From assembly GCA_937873715.1 (NCBI GenBank), contig CALMYJ010000026.1, forward strand, positions 1 through 64,000: a DNA stretch of 64,000 nt. Direction: 5' to 3'. The translations under genes were made by a program, and so were the position numbers. The notes under the pieces were generated by a model, which saw only the letters and a program-made list of their open reading frames with translations, searched no databases and was not told where the DNA came from. Source of the stretch: an uncultured Chitinophagaceae bacterium (lineage in GTDB: Bacteria; Bacteroidota; Bacteroidia; Chitinophagales; Chitinophagaceae). The stretch's first letter is position 1; each line of letters opens with the position of its first letter. This document shows, in pieces, positions 17,372 through 25,918 of the stretch.

Positions 17372-17944
17372 TTGAACAGCGAAAAATTTAAACATACCGA
17401 CGATAACCAGTTGCTGCAACTGTTTTATGCCGAGAAGAATAACGAATTGCTGGGCATACTGCTGCAACGGTATACCATGCTGCTGCTGGGCGTATGCATG
17501 AAATACCTGAAAAATGAGGAAGAAGCAAGGGATGCAGTACAGCAGGTGTTTTTAAAAGCTATTACAGAATTGCATAAATACGAGGTGCAGTATTTTAAAA
17601 GCTGGTTATATATGGTGGCTAAAAACCATTGCCTGATGAAGCTGAGAGACAAAGGCAGGATATTGGTAAACATTGGCGATAACCCGGTTGTAGCGCCCGA
17701 TGATTTAAAAGATATTCAGCAGTCGAAGGCAAAAGACAAGGCGCTTAGCCAGCTTGAAGCGGCGCTGCAACAATTGAATACGGATCAACGGCAATGTGTA
17801 ACTTTGTTTTACCTTCAAAAAAAAAGCTACCAGGATGTAGCCCGGCTAACCGGTTATACCCTTATGCAGGTAAAAAGCCATATTCAAAATGGTAAACGTA
17901 ATTTAAAAATCATGCTGGAACGCAGCCCGGATTATGAGCAGTGA
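17372..17944 (+). CDS. ECF-type RNA polymerase sigma factor
   Basis: 190 residues. Region 2 is visible as LLGVCMKYLKNEEEARDAVQQVF and FKSWLYMVAKNHCLMKLR, and region 4 as LNTDQRQCVTLFYLQKKSYQDVARLTGYTLMQVKSHIQNGKRNLK. No in-frame ATG exists between the preceding stop (17339-17341) and the conserved region, so TTG 17372 is the likely start. The stop overlaps the start of the next gene by 11 bp, so the two are translationally coupled. It probably responds to an envelope signal through that membrane partner. Confidence 0.92.
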   Translation: MNSEKFKHTDDNQLLQLFYAEKNNELLGILLQRYTMLLLGVCMKYLKNEEEARDAVQQVFLKAITELHKYEVQYFKSWLYMVAKNHCLMKLRDKGRILVNIGDNPVVAPDDLKDIQQSKAKDKALSQLEAALQQLNTDQRQCVTLFYLQKKSYQDVARLTGYTLMQVKSHIQNGKRNLKIMLERSPDYEQ

Positions 17945-18293
17945 GTTGAAAAATATATTAAGCAACAGCAATAAAGACATCAGTAATCAGCAACTGGTGC
18001 AATACCTGTGCAATCAACTGCCGCCCGATGATACACATGAAGTGGAAAAAACGATGGCTGATGATGCTTTTGTAGATGATGCCGTAGAGGGGCTGCAGCA
18101 AATGGGCAGTGTTGAAAATATTGAAGCCTATACCGATCAGCTCAATCATTTTTTGCAAAAGCAAACCGCAAAAAATAAACAGCGGAAAACAAAACGCCGC
18201 TACAAAGATTCGCCTTACACCTACGCTGCCATCATTCTTATACTGCTGTTGGCCATTGTGGGCTATTTTGTATTGAAAAATGTGGGAAGATAG
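17934..18293 (+). CDS. Small membrane protein coupled to the sigma factor, possible anti-sigma partner
   Basis: 119 residues. The N-terminal soluble part (QQLVQYLCNQLPPDDTHEVEKTM, then DDAVEGLQQMG) resembles the cytoplasmic segment of Bacteroidota anti-sigma or zinc-finger-like membrane regulators, but it has no HxxxCxxC motif. A basic linker (KQRKTKRRYKD) is followed by one transmembrane helix (YAAIILILLLAIVGYFVL) near the C-terminus. It overlaps the sigma factor gene. The anti-sigma role is inferred from gene order and topology only. Confidence 0.75.
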   Translation: MSSELKNILSNSNKDISNQQLVQYLCNQLPPDDTHEVEKTMADDAFVDDAVEGLQQMGSVENIEAYTDQLNHFLQKQTAKNKQRKTKRRYKDSPYTYAAIILILLLAIVGYFVLKNVGR

Positions 18294-18301
18294 CCAGGAG
18301 C

Positions 18302-19078
18302 TTATTGCGCCATACGCTGCCGCACGGCTTCATACAATATTACGCCATTGGCAACCGATACATTCAGCGATTCAAAACCACCGGGCATGGGTATATTAAA
18401 CTGCTCGTCGCAAATTTTCATCAGTGCAGGATAAATGCCATGCTCCTCGCCGCCAAGTACAATGGCACATGGCTCTTTAAAATTAAGTTCAGTTATTTTT
18501 TTTGCGGCTGTCATTTCGCTGGCAAATACTTTAATGCCATTGAGGTGCAGTTCGTCTACGGCTTTCATCAGGCTGTTTACCCGGCATACGGCTATTTGTT
18601 CCAGCGCCCCGGCAGATGTTAAAATAGCATCTTCATTTAAAGCGCCTACACCTTTATCGGGGATAATAATGGCATGTACTCCAAAGCAACGGGCACTACG
18701 GGCAATAGCGCCAATATTGCGTATATCGGTTATGCCATCCAGCAGTATAAATAATGGGGTTTCACCGTTTTCAACCGTAAATGAAATAACATCCTGCAGT
18801 TGCTGGTATTGTATTTTGCTGATTATGGCAATACAACCCCCATGATTGGGTACGTTAAAACCATTGAGTTTTTCAACCGGTACTTTATTTACCGGCACCT
18901 GCTTTTTTTCGGCCAGGGCTTTAAGGGCATGCATCGCATCTCCCTGCAGGGTAGCCTGTATATAAATACGCTCCAGTTGTTTGCCTGCATGTAAAGCAGT
19001 GGTAATCGCTTCGATGCCAACCACCATACTGCTTTTTTTGGGGCGTTGCTGCTGCCGGTTCCTAAAATTTTTCATCAT
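18302..19078 (-). CDS. rlmB: 23S rRNA 2'-O-ribose methyltransferase, TrmH/SPOUT family (RlmB-like)
   Basis: 258 residues. A substrate-binding N-terminal domain (VVGIEAITTALHAGKQLERI) precedes a SPOUT domain with its three motifs: DIRNIGAIARSARCFG, IVLGGEEHGI and IPMPGGFESLNVSVANGVILYE. The knot binds SAM. RlmB methylates G2251 of 23S rRNA in E. coli; assignment among RlmB and related TrmH-type enzymes is by overall resemblance. It lies downstream of metK on the same strand, but a terminator lies between them. It is convergent with the sigma factor pair. Confidence 0.88.
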   Translation of the reverse strand: MMKNFRNRQQQRPKKSSMVVGIEAITTALHAGKQLERIYIQATLQGDAMHALKALAEKKQVPVNKVPVEKLNGFNVPNHGGCIAIISKIQYQQLQDVISFTVENGETPLFILLDGITDIRNIGAIARSARCFGVHAIIIPDKGVGALNEDAILTSAGALEQIAVCRVNSLMKAVDELHLNGIKVFASEMTAAKKITELNFKEPCAIVLGGEEHGIYPALMKICDEQFNIPMPGGFESLNVSVANGVILYEAVRQRMAQ

Positions 19079-19110
19079 ACAAATATCTTACTGTAGGGGA
19101 TATGTTTAAA

Positions 19111-19150
19111 GTAAAAAACCATAAGCTGTACTACAACTTATGGTTTTTAC
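19111..19150 (-). terminator. Terminator between metK and rlmB
   Basis: An inverted repeat of GTAAAAAACCATAAG (19111-19125) with CTTATGGTTTTTAC (19137-19150), with one bulged A and an 11-base loop. The minus-strand arm ends in a T tract, suiting termination of metK. Confidence 0.75.
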
Positions 19151-19171
19151 AATGGCGAATTAGCTTAGCCT

Positions 19172-20425
19172 TTATTTAATACCAAAAGCGGCTTTCACCT
19201 TGTTTACGTAATCTAATTTTTCCCAGGTGAACAGCTCTACTTTTACTTTTTTTACCTTACCATCCGGGGTGGTAAATGTTTTTTCCACCACTTCATTTTT
19301 ACGGCCCATGTGGCCGTAGGCTGCGGTTTCGCTGTACATTGGAGTACGCAGTTTCAGCCTTTTTTCAATAAAGTATGGGCGCATGTCAAACAAGCCTTCC
19401 ACCACTTTACCAATCTGGCCGTCTGTAAGATTTACTTTGGCCGTGCCAAAAGTTTTTACATTGATAGAAGTGGGCTGGGCCACACCGATAGCATAAGATA
19501 CCTGTACCAGTACTTCGTCGGCTACGCCTGCTGCTACCAGGTTTTTAGCAATATGCCTTGTGGCATAAGCGGCGCTGCGGTCTACCTTGCTGGGGTCTTT
19601 ACCACTAAAGGCACCACCACCATGTGCACCTTTACCGCCATACGTGTCAACAATAATTTTACGGCCGGTTAAGCCGGTATCGCCATGAGGGCCGCCAATT
19701 ACAAACTTACCGGTGGGATTGATGTGGTATTTAATATCGTTGTTAAAAAGCTTTGCATATTTTTTATACTTTGCTTTTACACGGGGGATAAGAATTTCAA
19801 TAATATCTTTTTTGATTTTTGCCAGCATTTTTGCTTCGCTGTCAAAGTCATCGTGTTGGGTAGATACTACGATAGCGTCTATACGTACAGGTTGGTTGTT
19901 ATCATCGTATTCAAGTGTTACCTGGCTTTTGGCATCAGGGCGCAGGTATTTTATTTGTTTATTCTCTCTTCTTAAAGCTGCCAGTTCTATCAGCAGTTTG
20001 TGGGCAAGGTCGAGTGCCAGTGGCATATAGTCTTCAGTTTCGTTGGTGGCATAGCCAAACATCATACCCTGGTCGCCGGCGCCTTGTTCTTCTTTTTTCT
20101 TCCTGTCTACACCCTGGTTAATATCAGCACTTTGTTCGTGGATGGCCGATAGTACACCGCAGGAACTTGCTTCAAACATATAATCACTTTTGGTGTACCC
20201 AATTTTGCGGATTACACCACGGGCAATTTCCTGTACATCCAGGTATGCTTTACTTTTTACTTCGCCGGCCAGTACCACCTGCCCGGTGGTAACCAGTGTT
20301 TCGCAGGCTACCTTACTGTTGGGGTCAAAGGCAAGAAAATTGTCGATAAGGGCATCGCTGATTTGGTCAGCTACTTTATCCGGGTGTCCTTCACTTACGG
20401 ACTCTGAAGTAAATAAATAAGGCAT
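19172..20425 (-). CDS. metK: S-adenosylmethionine synthetase
   Basis: 417 residues. It makes SAM from ATP and methionine. Signatures include [18 protein letters not shown] at the N-terminus, [22 protein letters not shown], and [22 protein letters not shown] with the P-loop-like and Lys/Asp catalytic region. Length is slightly above the E. coli enzyme. A consensus promoter lies directly upstream. The 5' leader of roughly 20 bases leaves no room for a SAM riboswitch. Confidence 0.97.
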   Translation of the reverse strand: MPYLFTSESVSEGHPDKVADQISDALIDNFLAFDPNSKVACETLVTTGQVVLAGEVKSKAYLDVQEIARGVIRKIGYTKSDYMFEASSCGVLSAIHEQSADINQGVDRKKKEEQGAGDQGMMFGYATNETEDYMPLALDLAHKLLIELAALRRENKQIKYLRPDAKSQVTLEYDDNNQPVRIDAIVVSTQHDDFDSEAKMLAKIKKDIIEILIPRVKAKYKKYAKLFNNDIKYHINPTGKFVIGGPHGDTGLTGRKIIVDTYGGKGAHGGGAFSGKDPSKVDRSAAYATRHIAKNLVAAGVADEVLVQVSYAIGVAQPTSINVKTFGTAKVNLTDGQIGKVVEGLFDMRPYFIEKRLKLRTPMYSETAAYGHMGRKNEVVEKTFTTPDGKVKKVKVELFTWEKLDYVNKVKAAFGIK

Positions 20426-20447
20426 TTAATCTGGTTTTTTTGAGCGG

Positions 20448-20478
20448 CAAAGATATGTGTACGTATTTAAAAAACAAA
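20448..20478 (-). promoter_or_regulatory. metK promoter, consensus Bacteroidota type
   Basis: On the minus strand TTTG (20478-20475), 19 bases, then TATCTTTG (20455-20448) matches TTTG-N19-TAnnTTTG exactly. The -33 box overlaps the foot and T tract of the upstream terminator hairpin. Confidence 0.85.
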
Positions 20479-20502
20479 GCCTGCAATTTGTACTGCAGGC
20501 TT
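20477..20502 (-). terminator. Terminator after the DUF4270 gene
   Basis: Nine-bp stem AAGCCTGCA/TGCAGGCTT (20477-20485 with 20494-20502), followed on the minus strand by TTTGTTTTTTAAA. It shares bases with the metK promoter. Confidence 0.8.
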
Positions 20503-20522
20503 CTAAATGAAATCAGGTAAAA

Positions 20523-22052
20523 CTAAATTTTAGAATATACAATCCGCATTCTTAATTTATAATTGGCATTGTTACCATTTCCAATTACTACCCTCCCGTT
20601 ACCAAGCAGGAAGTCGCCGCCGGGAAAAACAATAGACCGGTCAAAATAATGCAGTATAAAGGGGGCATACAGCCGCATATCGAAGTTGGTGCCCGCCTTG
20701 GTTACAAGGCTTTGTACATACCGGGATACGTTGAAGTTATAGTATGCTATAGTATTACCAAACGCATCTTTTTTCCATTGCCTGAAACCGCCAAAGTACA
20801 ATAGGCTTATACCTTGCGACGGAAATGGAAAACTTGGATTATCCGGGTCGTAAAATGCAGCCGGGTTTAAATCGAGGTAAATAGATTTGTAGCGCTCGGC
20901 GGCGCCGGTATCTTTTAAATCAATGTATAAAAAAGGTGGGGGGGGCAGCACATTATCGGAGGCACTGCCATGTATTTGTTCGGCAATGATTTCGGCACGG
21001 TGTATTATCCTGTTGTCCAGCATGCTGAGTGCAGGAATTTTGAGGCTGGCATAAGTGCCCGGTACCGATTGCAGGTAAATGGCATCTGCTTTCGGTGCAT
21101 TCGGAAATTCGGGATTGCCGGTAGCCCTGTCTCTGTTGATATTATTGGCATGAGCCGATCTGCTCACGTTAACCGGTAAGGTGGGATGTATAAAACTGAA
21201 AGCCGAAATAACAGTATCTAAGCGGTTGTTGTTTTTACGGCGATAGTGTATTTCAAGCCGGGTTTGCATATCGGTAAGGTCGATATAAAACAAGCCGTTG
21301 CTGCCCGGTAATTGGTCGGATGTTACGGCAAATCCTTTCATCAGCGATTTAAAAATACTGTCGCTCCTGTAAATATTATTGCCCGAGCCCGCTGCAGAAG
21401 TATCAAGGTTGCCGAGTAATACATTTCTGAAATAATCGTCGTTCAGTTTTATCCTTACCTGGAAGTTAACAGAATCTTTTTTGGTACTTAAATATTGCCA
21501 GTTTTTTAAATCCTGGGGAGCAAAAGTGGCTGTACCAATGGATGGGCCCGGGGGTACATCGGGCTGAAAATTGATGAAATAGGATGTGTCGTTGGTAAAA
21601 TTGGTAGTACTGCTGCTTAAGGCGTGTACGCTTACCCGTTGTGGCTGCGTGGTATCGCCATAAAATCCTTTGTAAGAGAGGCATAATACGGCAGAGTCGA
21701 ACCCGGTACCTGCAGCCAGTGTATTATTAATGGTATCATTGGGGTTGCCAAAATAATATGGGAAAAAGGTAGGCTTTAGTTGCAGGTAAACGGTGGCATG
21801 GGTTTGTCCAAATACAGGATCATTGGTAATGCTGCCTAAAAGATGATATTCCGTACTCAGCAGCCTCGTAGTATCATCAAATATGCCTTGTGTGGCATCT
21901 ATGGTTAATACGGTATCAAAAGTATTAACATTATCTACAGCAGGTATCAGGTTGCCACCAAGGGTGGTGCTATCTATTTTGGTACAGCTATACTGAAGGA
22001 TAAATAAGCAGAGTACAATAAGGGACTTAAACCCCGGTAAATTTTTTTGCAC
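20523..22052 (-). CDS. DUF4270 family lipoprotein
   Basis: 509 residues. A lipoprotein signal peptide is visible (hydrophobic core LIVLCLFILQ, lipobox YSC with Cys at residue 23), followed by TTLGGNLIPAVDNVNTFDT, typical of the DUF4270 family. The rest is beta-rich, with repeated SVPGTYASLKIPAL-type segments. Family members are outer-membrane or periplasmic lipoproteins of Bacteroidota, and their function is not settled. It lies upstream of metK and directly downstream of the GT5-like gene on the same strand (31 bp gap), so these two may form an operon. Confidence 0.85.
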   Translation of the reverse strand: MQKNLPGFKSLIVLCLFILQYSCTKIDSTTLGGNLIPAVDNVNTFDTVLTIDATQGIFDDTTRLLSTEYHLLGSITNDPVFGQTHATVYLQLKPTFFPYYFGNPNDTINNTLAAGTGFDSAVLCLSYKGFYGDTTQPQRVSVHALSSSTTNFTNDTSYFINFQPDVPPGPSIGTATFAPQDLKNWQYLSTKKDSVNFQVRIKLNDDYFRNVLLGNLDTSAAGSGNNIYRSDSIFKSLMKGFAVTSDQLPGSNGLFYIDLTDMQTRLEIHYRRKNNNRLDTVISAFSFIHPTLPVNVSRSAHANNINRDRATGNPEFPNAPKADAIYLQSVPGTYASLKIPALSMLDNRIIHRAEIIAEQIHGSASDNVLPPPPFLYIDLKDTGAAERYKSIYLDLNPAAFYDPDNPSFPFPSQGISLLYFGGFRQWKKDAFGNTIAYYNFNVSRYVQSLVTKAGTNFDMRLYAPFILHYFDRSIVFPGGDFLLGNGRVVIGNGNNANYKLRMRIVYSKI

Positions 22053-22083
22053 AGAAAAATTTTAAAAATGCTTTTATTAATTT

Positions 22084-22896
22084 CTATTTGGCAAGGTCGC
22101 CATATAATTGCAAATAGCCTGTTAAATCACCATCGTCATTAAAAGGTAAAGTTTTTTTACCCTTTACTTTACCAAACTCTTCAAGTAGTTTTTTCTCCAC
22201 TTTTTCGGCGCCAAAAGTAATGGCATCGGCATAGGCGGCACCACCGCGGAACATGGCCGTGTTATTCACGTCTTTAAAAAAGTCCAGTTCCTTTTTTGTT
22301 ACGTTATCGTTGATGCTGATAAGTTTTAAAAAGTCGGCACCAAGTTTTTCTTTAAAGGTATTTTGGCCTATGGTGTATACTACCTTACAGTTGCTGAACA
22401 CCGGTTCCTTTTTATAGGCAGTTTTTATAAACATAGGTACCGGCCCTGTCATCCAGCCACTGCAATGGATAATGTCAGGAGGCCAGCCAAATTTTTTTAC
22501 TGTTTCCAATGCGCCTTTGCAAAATACGGCTGTACGCAGGCCATTATCGTCGTACCAGTTGTCGGCTTCGTCTGTAAAAACCGTTTTGCGCTTAAAAAAA
22601 TCTTCATTATCCAGGAAATATACCTGCAGCCGGGCATTGGGTAAAGAGGCTACTTTAATCATTAAGGGATAATCATCGCCGCCAACCGATACGTTAATAC
22701 CCGATAAACGTACTACTTCGTGCAGCCTGTGCCTGCGTTCGTTGATAACACCAAACCGGGGCATGATGCATCTCACTTCCATGCCGCTATCGTTCGATTT
22801 TACAGCAAGACGGTTTAATGTTTCTGAAAATTCGGTGAGTTCCACATAAGGCGACATCTCGTTGGCAATAAATAAAATTCTTTTCTTTGCAGACAT
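22084..22896 (-). CDS. Glycogen/starch synthase N-domain-like (GT5-like) protein
   Basis: 270 residues from ATG 22896 (KKRILFIANEMSPYVE). It resembles only the N-terminal Rossmann domain of glycogen synthase (GT5): MSPY, MEVRCIMPRFGVINERRHRLHEV, PDIIHCSGWMTGPVPMF. The usual ADP-glucose-binding KxGGL motif after the first strand is replaced by VELTEFSETL, and the whole C-terminal GT-B domain is absent. Such half-length proteins are common in Bacteroidota, often beside panC as here. Glycosyltransferase activity is doubtful. An upstream in-frame extension to 23145 would run antisense through the panC start and is rejected. A -7-like TACCTTTG sits at 22948-22941. Confidence 0.82.
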   Translation of the reverse strand: MSAKKRILFIANEMSPYVELTEFSETLNRLAVKSNDSGMEVRCIMPRFGVINERRHRLHEVVRLSGINVSVGGDDYPLMIKVASLPNARLQVYFLDNEDFFKRKTVFTDEADNWYDDNGLRTAVFCKGALETVKKFGWPPDIIHCSGWMTGPVPMFIKTAYKKEPVFSNCKVVYTIGQNTFKEKLGADFLKLISINDNVTKKELDFFKDVNNTAMFRGGAAYADAITFGAEKVEKKLLEEFGKVKGKKTLPFNDDGDLTGYLQLYGDLAK

Positions 22897-23004
22897 TATT
22901 CTAACGATTAAAAAGTAACCAGATTTTTTCCGAAGGTGTGCAAAGGTAGGGTAATTTTCCTGAAGTTGTTTCCAGAACTGCATTCCACACACAATACCAC
23001 CGCA

Positions 23005-23868
23005 ATGATTATCTGCAAAACGCATCAAGATATGACGAAGCTGCTGCAACCACTGCGGCAACACAAAGGGGCTGTGGGCTTTGTTCCCACTATGGGCGCC
23101 CTGCACCCCGGGCATATTAGCTTGGTGGATAAGGCAAGGGAGCAATGCCCGGTGCTGGTGAGTAGTATTTTTGTAAACCCCACCCAGTTTAACGACCCCG
23201 GGGATTTTGAAAAATACCCGGTAACCATTGAAAAAGATATTGATATGCTGGAAGCAGCGGGTTGCGATATTTTGTTCTTACCATCAGTAAAAGAAATATA
23301 TCCCGGCGGCCTTACCACCACCGAAAGCTATGCACTTGGATACCTGGAAACAGTGCTGGAAGGTAAATATCGCCCCGGACACTTCCAGGGTGTGTGCCGG
23401 GTAGTACACCGGCTGCTGGATATGATACAGCCTGATATTATTTTTTTAGGACAAAAAGATTACCAGCAGTGCATGGTGATACAAAAAATGATAGCGTTAA
23501 AAGGGTTGAATGCGGCAGTTGCAATCTGCCCCACATGCCGCGAAAGCAACGGCCTTGCCATGAGCAGCCGTAATATGCGACTGGATGATGCCGGCAAAAT
23601 TGCAGCAGCACAATTATACCAAACGTTGATGTATATACGTGCTGCCCTGCAAAGCGGCCATGCTGATATTGGTTTGATAAAAGAAAAAGCTGCACAGCAA
23701 TTGATGCAGGGCGGCTTAAAGCCGGATTATGTTGAAATAGCCGATGCACAAACATTGGTCTTGTTGCAGGAAGCAGTAAACGGTGCCACCGTAGTAGCGC
23801 TTGTAGCTGCTTTTTTAGGCGATGTACGCTTGATAGATAATCTGGTGATTGAAATACTCCCGGCCTGA
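23005..23868 (+). CDS. panC: Pantothenate synthetase (pantoate-beta-alanine ligase)
   Basis: 287 residues from ATG 23005. It condenses pantoate and beta-alanine with ATP in coenzyme A synthesis. FVPTMGALHPGHISLVDKA holds the HIGH-type nucleotide motif, FVNPTQFNDPGDFEKYP the pantoate site, and LAMSSRNMRL the KMSKS-like loop. The frame is open back to 22936, but those residues overlap the divergent promoter region and are not PanC-like. Divergent from the GT5-like gene. Confidence 0.95.
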   Translation: MIICKTHQDMTKLLQPLRQHKGAVGFVPTMGALHPGHISLVDKAREQCPVLVSSIFVNPTQFNDPGDFEKYPVTIEKDIDMLEAAGCDILFLPSVKEIYPGGLTTTESYALGYLETVLEGKYRPGHFQGVCRVVHRLLDMIQPDIIFLGQKDYQQCMVIQKMIALKGLNAAVAICPTCRESNGLAMSSRNMRLDDAGKIAAAQLYQTLMYIRAALQSGHADIGLIKEKAAQQLMQGGLKPDYVEIADAQTLVLLQEAVNGATVVALVAAFLGDVRLIDNLVIEILPA

Positions 23869-23933
23869 TACTTCAAGTTTATTTAAACAGTGCAGGCCGT
23901 TTTATTGTGTCATTGTTTGTAATTTACCCCGCT

Positions 23934-24953
23934 ATGAAGAAAAGATTATTAGCCGTACTGAAGTTTGTGTTTTTTATGGGGCTGGGTATCTTCCTGGTAT
24001 GGTGGAGTATTGCCCGGATGGATGAAAAAAGTCTTGAAAATTGTAAAGCCGCTATGCGTACCGCACGCTACCTGCTTTTTGTACCAGTGTTTTTTATTTT
24101 GGCAGCCAGCCACGTAAGCCGGGCTATGCGCTGGAAAATATTAATGCAGCCGCTGGGCTACCGGCCCCGCCTGCTGAATACTTTTTTTGCTGTAATGGTA
24201 GGCTACCTGGCCAATCTTGCTGTACCCCGCCTTGGCGAAGTATTAAAATGTACCATACTTTCCCGCTACGAAAAAGTACCTGCCGATAAGCTGGTGGGCA
24301 CCATGATTGTAGAACGGGCTGTAGATGTAGTATCGCTGTTACTGGTATTTATCATTGCTTTATTAACACAGGCGCATATTATTGGCAGCTATGCCAAAGC
24401 CACAATGAGTAAGTATTTTTTGAGTGGTAGTACTACTGTTTTATTGATAAAGTTTACTGTGCTCATCACAGTACTGGTTGTACTGTTTTTTATATCCCGT
24501 TTGCTGCTCAAAAAGTATAGCCATATTGGCCCGGTACAAAAAATTGCCGGGGTAATCAGCGGTATTAAAGATGGGCTGGCCAGTATCAAAAACCTTCAGC
24601 AAAAAGGTGCTTTTATTTTTCATAGTGTATTTATCTGGTTGTGTTATGCAGGGGGTACCTGGCTTGGTTTTTATGCCACCCTGGGTACCGAGGGACTGCC
24701 TTTTGCCGCCGCCTTCCCGGTATTGGCTTTTGCCAGTATTGGAATGATTATTACGCCGGGCGGTATCGGTACTTACCCTCTTTTGATTATGGAAGTAATG
24801 GCGCTTTACAACATTGATGAAGGCATAGGCTTTGCCAATGGCAACCTGCAATGGCTGGCACAGTTTGGTATCATACTTATTGTAGGTTTTATATCGCTGC
24901 TGTTGTTACCTTATGTGAATAAACGGAACAGCCAGGCTGTTGCTGCTGCCTGA
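23934..24953 (+). CDS. Lysylphosphatidylglycerol synthase/flippase-type membrane protein (UPF0104)
   Basis: 339 residues from ATG 23934 (a GTG at 23907 is also in frame). It has about eight transmembrane helices and the family block YLANLAVPRLGEVLKCTILSRYEKVP, with ERAVDVVSLLLVF following. The C-terminal GMIITPGGIGTYPLLIMEVMAL is also typical. This domain is the MprF-type flippase part without the synthase part. The substrate, probably a lipid, is unknown. It is downstream of panC with a 65-bp gap. Confidence 0.85.
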   Translation: MKKRLLAVLKFVFFMGLGIFLVWWSIARMDEKSLENCKAAMRTARYLLFVPVFFILAASHVSRAMRWKILMQPLGYRPRLLNTFFAVMVGYLANLAVPRLGEVLKCTILSRYEKVPADKLVGTMIVERAVDVVSLLLVFIIALLTQAHIIGSYAKATMSKYFLSGSTTVLLIKFTVLITVLVVLFFISRLLLKKYSHIGPVQKIAGVISGIKDGLASIKNLQQKGAFIFHSVFIWLCYAGGTWLGFYATLGTEGLPFAAAFPVLAFASIGMIITPGGIGTYPLLIMEVMALYNIDEGIGFANGNLQWLAQFGIILIVGFISLLLLPYVNKRNSQAVAAA

Positions 24954-24957
24954 GCCA

Positions 24958-25395
24958 TCAGGTAAAATGCAGTTGCTGTTTTCTAAAGGCATTATCCAGC
25001 GAAAGCCTGCCACTGCCCTCTATCAAAAAGAAGATGAGCAGTAATAATAGTATAATTGAAAAGGGCAGGTCGGTGCCACCGGAAAAAAATCCCTGCTTGA
25101 TATTTACCATAAATATGGCACCCAGTAAAACAGGTATATGCAAGGCACACCAAAAACGGGTAAATAATCCTGCAATAATTAACGCACCACCCAGTAGATG
25201 TATATAGGGCAGTACTTCAGCCATCCACGCTAATTGTGGCAGCGAACCGGCAAACACATTATCTAAGTAAATGCTGTTGCGAATAAACTGTATGCCTTTT
25301 ATGAATAAACAAAGGCCAAGGCCTGCACGAACTACCACCAGCCAGCGTGGATTGTGCCTGCTGCTCCATTGCTCAAGTTGTGAAAGTACACCCAT
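24958..25395 (-). CDS. DoxX family membrane protein
   Basis: 145 residues from ATG 25395 (GVLSQLEQWSSRHNPRW). Four transmembrane helices: VVVRAGLGLCLFIKGIQFI, YIHLLGGALIIAGLFTRFW, LHIPVLLGAIFMVNI and SIILLLLLIFFLIEGSG. It matches the DoxX/SURF4-like family, whose physiological role is generally unclear. The frame is open further upstream to 25542, but the added residues overlap the VOC gene and are not family-like. Confidence 0.82.
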   Translation of the reverse strand: MGVLSQLEQWSSRHNPRWLVVVRAGLGLCLFIKGIQFIRNSIYLDNVFAGSLPQLAWMAEVLPYIHLLGGALIIAGLFTRFWCALHIPVLLGAIFMVNIKQGFFSGGTDLPFSIILLLLLIFFLIEGSGRLSLDNAFRKQQLHFT

Positions 25396-25517
25396 AGCTG
25401 TAAATTTTTTGGGTGAAAAATATTGTTGAAGGACTGGGCGAAAGCTAATAAAAAGGATGACAAAATCAAATGATTTTAGCACGGGGGCAGTAGTATTTTT
25501 TATGAAGGCGTAAGCAC

Positions 25518-25907
25518 TTACCCGGGCTGTATTAAATCCCAAAGGTTGCCGTACAAATCTTCAAATACGGCAACGGTTCCGTAAGCCTCTTTGGATGCAG
25601 GCCTTACAAAACGAATACCGGCATCAAGGTATCGCTTGTAATCGCTCCAAAAATCGTTGGTATGTAAAAATAGAAACACCCTGCCGCCGGTTTGATTACC
25701 CACCCTTGATTGTTGTATTTCGGTAGCGGCTTTAGCAAGTAATAACCTGCATCCGTTGCTGCCCGGCGGTGCTACCAGCACCCAGCGTTTGGTTTCGCTT
25801 AAGGGGGTGTCTTCAATTAAAGTAAATCCAAGGGTGTTACAGTAAAAGTCTATCGCTTCGTTATAATCATTTACTACTACTGCTATTTGTGCTATCTGCT
25901 GCTTCAT
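25518..25907 (-). CDS. VOC (glyoxalase/dioxygenase fold) protein
   Basis: 129 residues from ATG 25907. Paired beta-alpha-beta-beta-beta modules: IAQIAVVVNDYNEAIDFYCNTLGFTLIED and RVFLFLHTNDFWSDYKRYLDAGIRF, ending VFEDLYGNLWDLIQ. The usual first metal His is replaced (AQIAVVV), so metal binding may be altered. The substrate is unknown. It begins 12 bp after the Smr gene on the same strand and is probably co-transcribed with it. Confidence 0.85.
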   Translation of the reverse strand: MKQQIAQIAVVVNDYNEAIDFYCNTLGFTLIEDTPLSETKRWVLVAPPGSNGCRLLLAKAATEIQQSRVGNQTGGRVFLFLHTNDFWSDYKRYLDAGIRFVRPASKEAYGTVAVFEDLYGNLWDLIQPG

Positions 25908-25918
25908 ACCCGGATATA

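Noticed and set aside
20426..20447. SAM or SAH riboswitch before metK or ahcY
   Set aside because: The predicted leaders from the consensus promoters are only about 15-20 bases long, and no riboswitch-like fold is visible.
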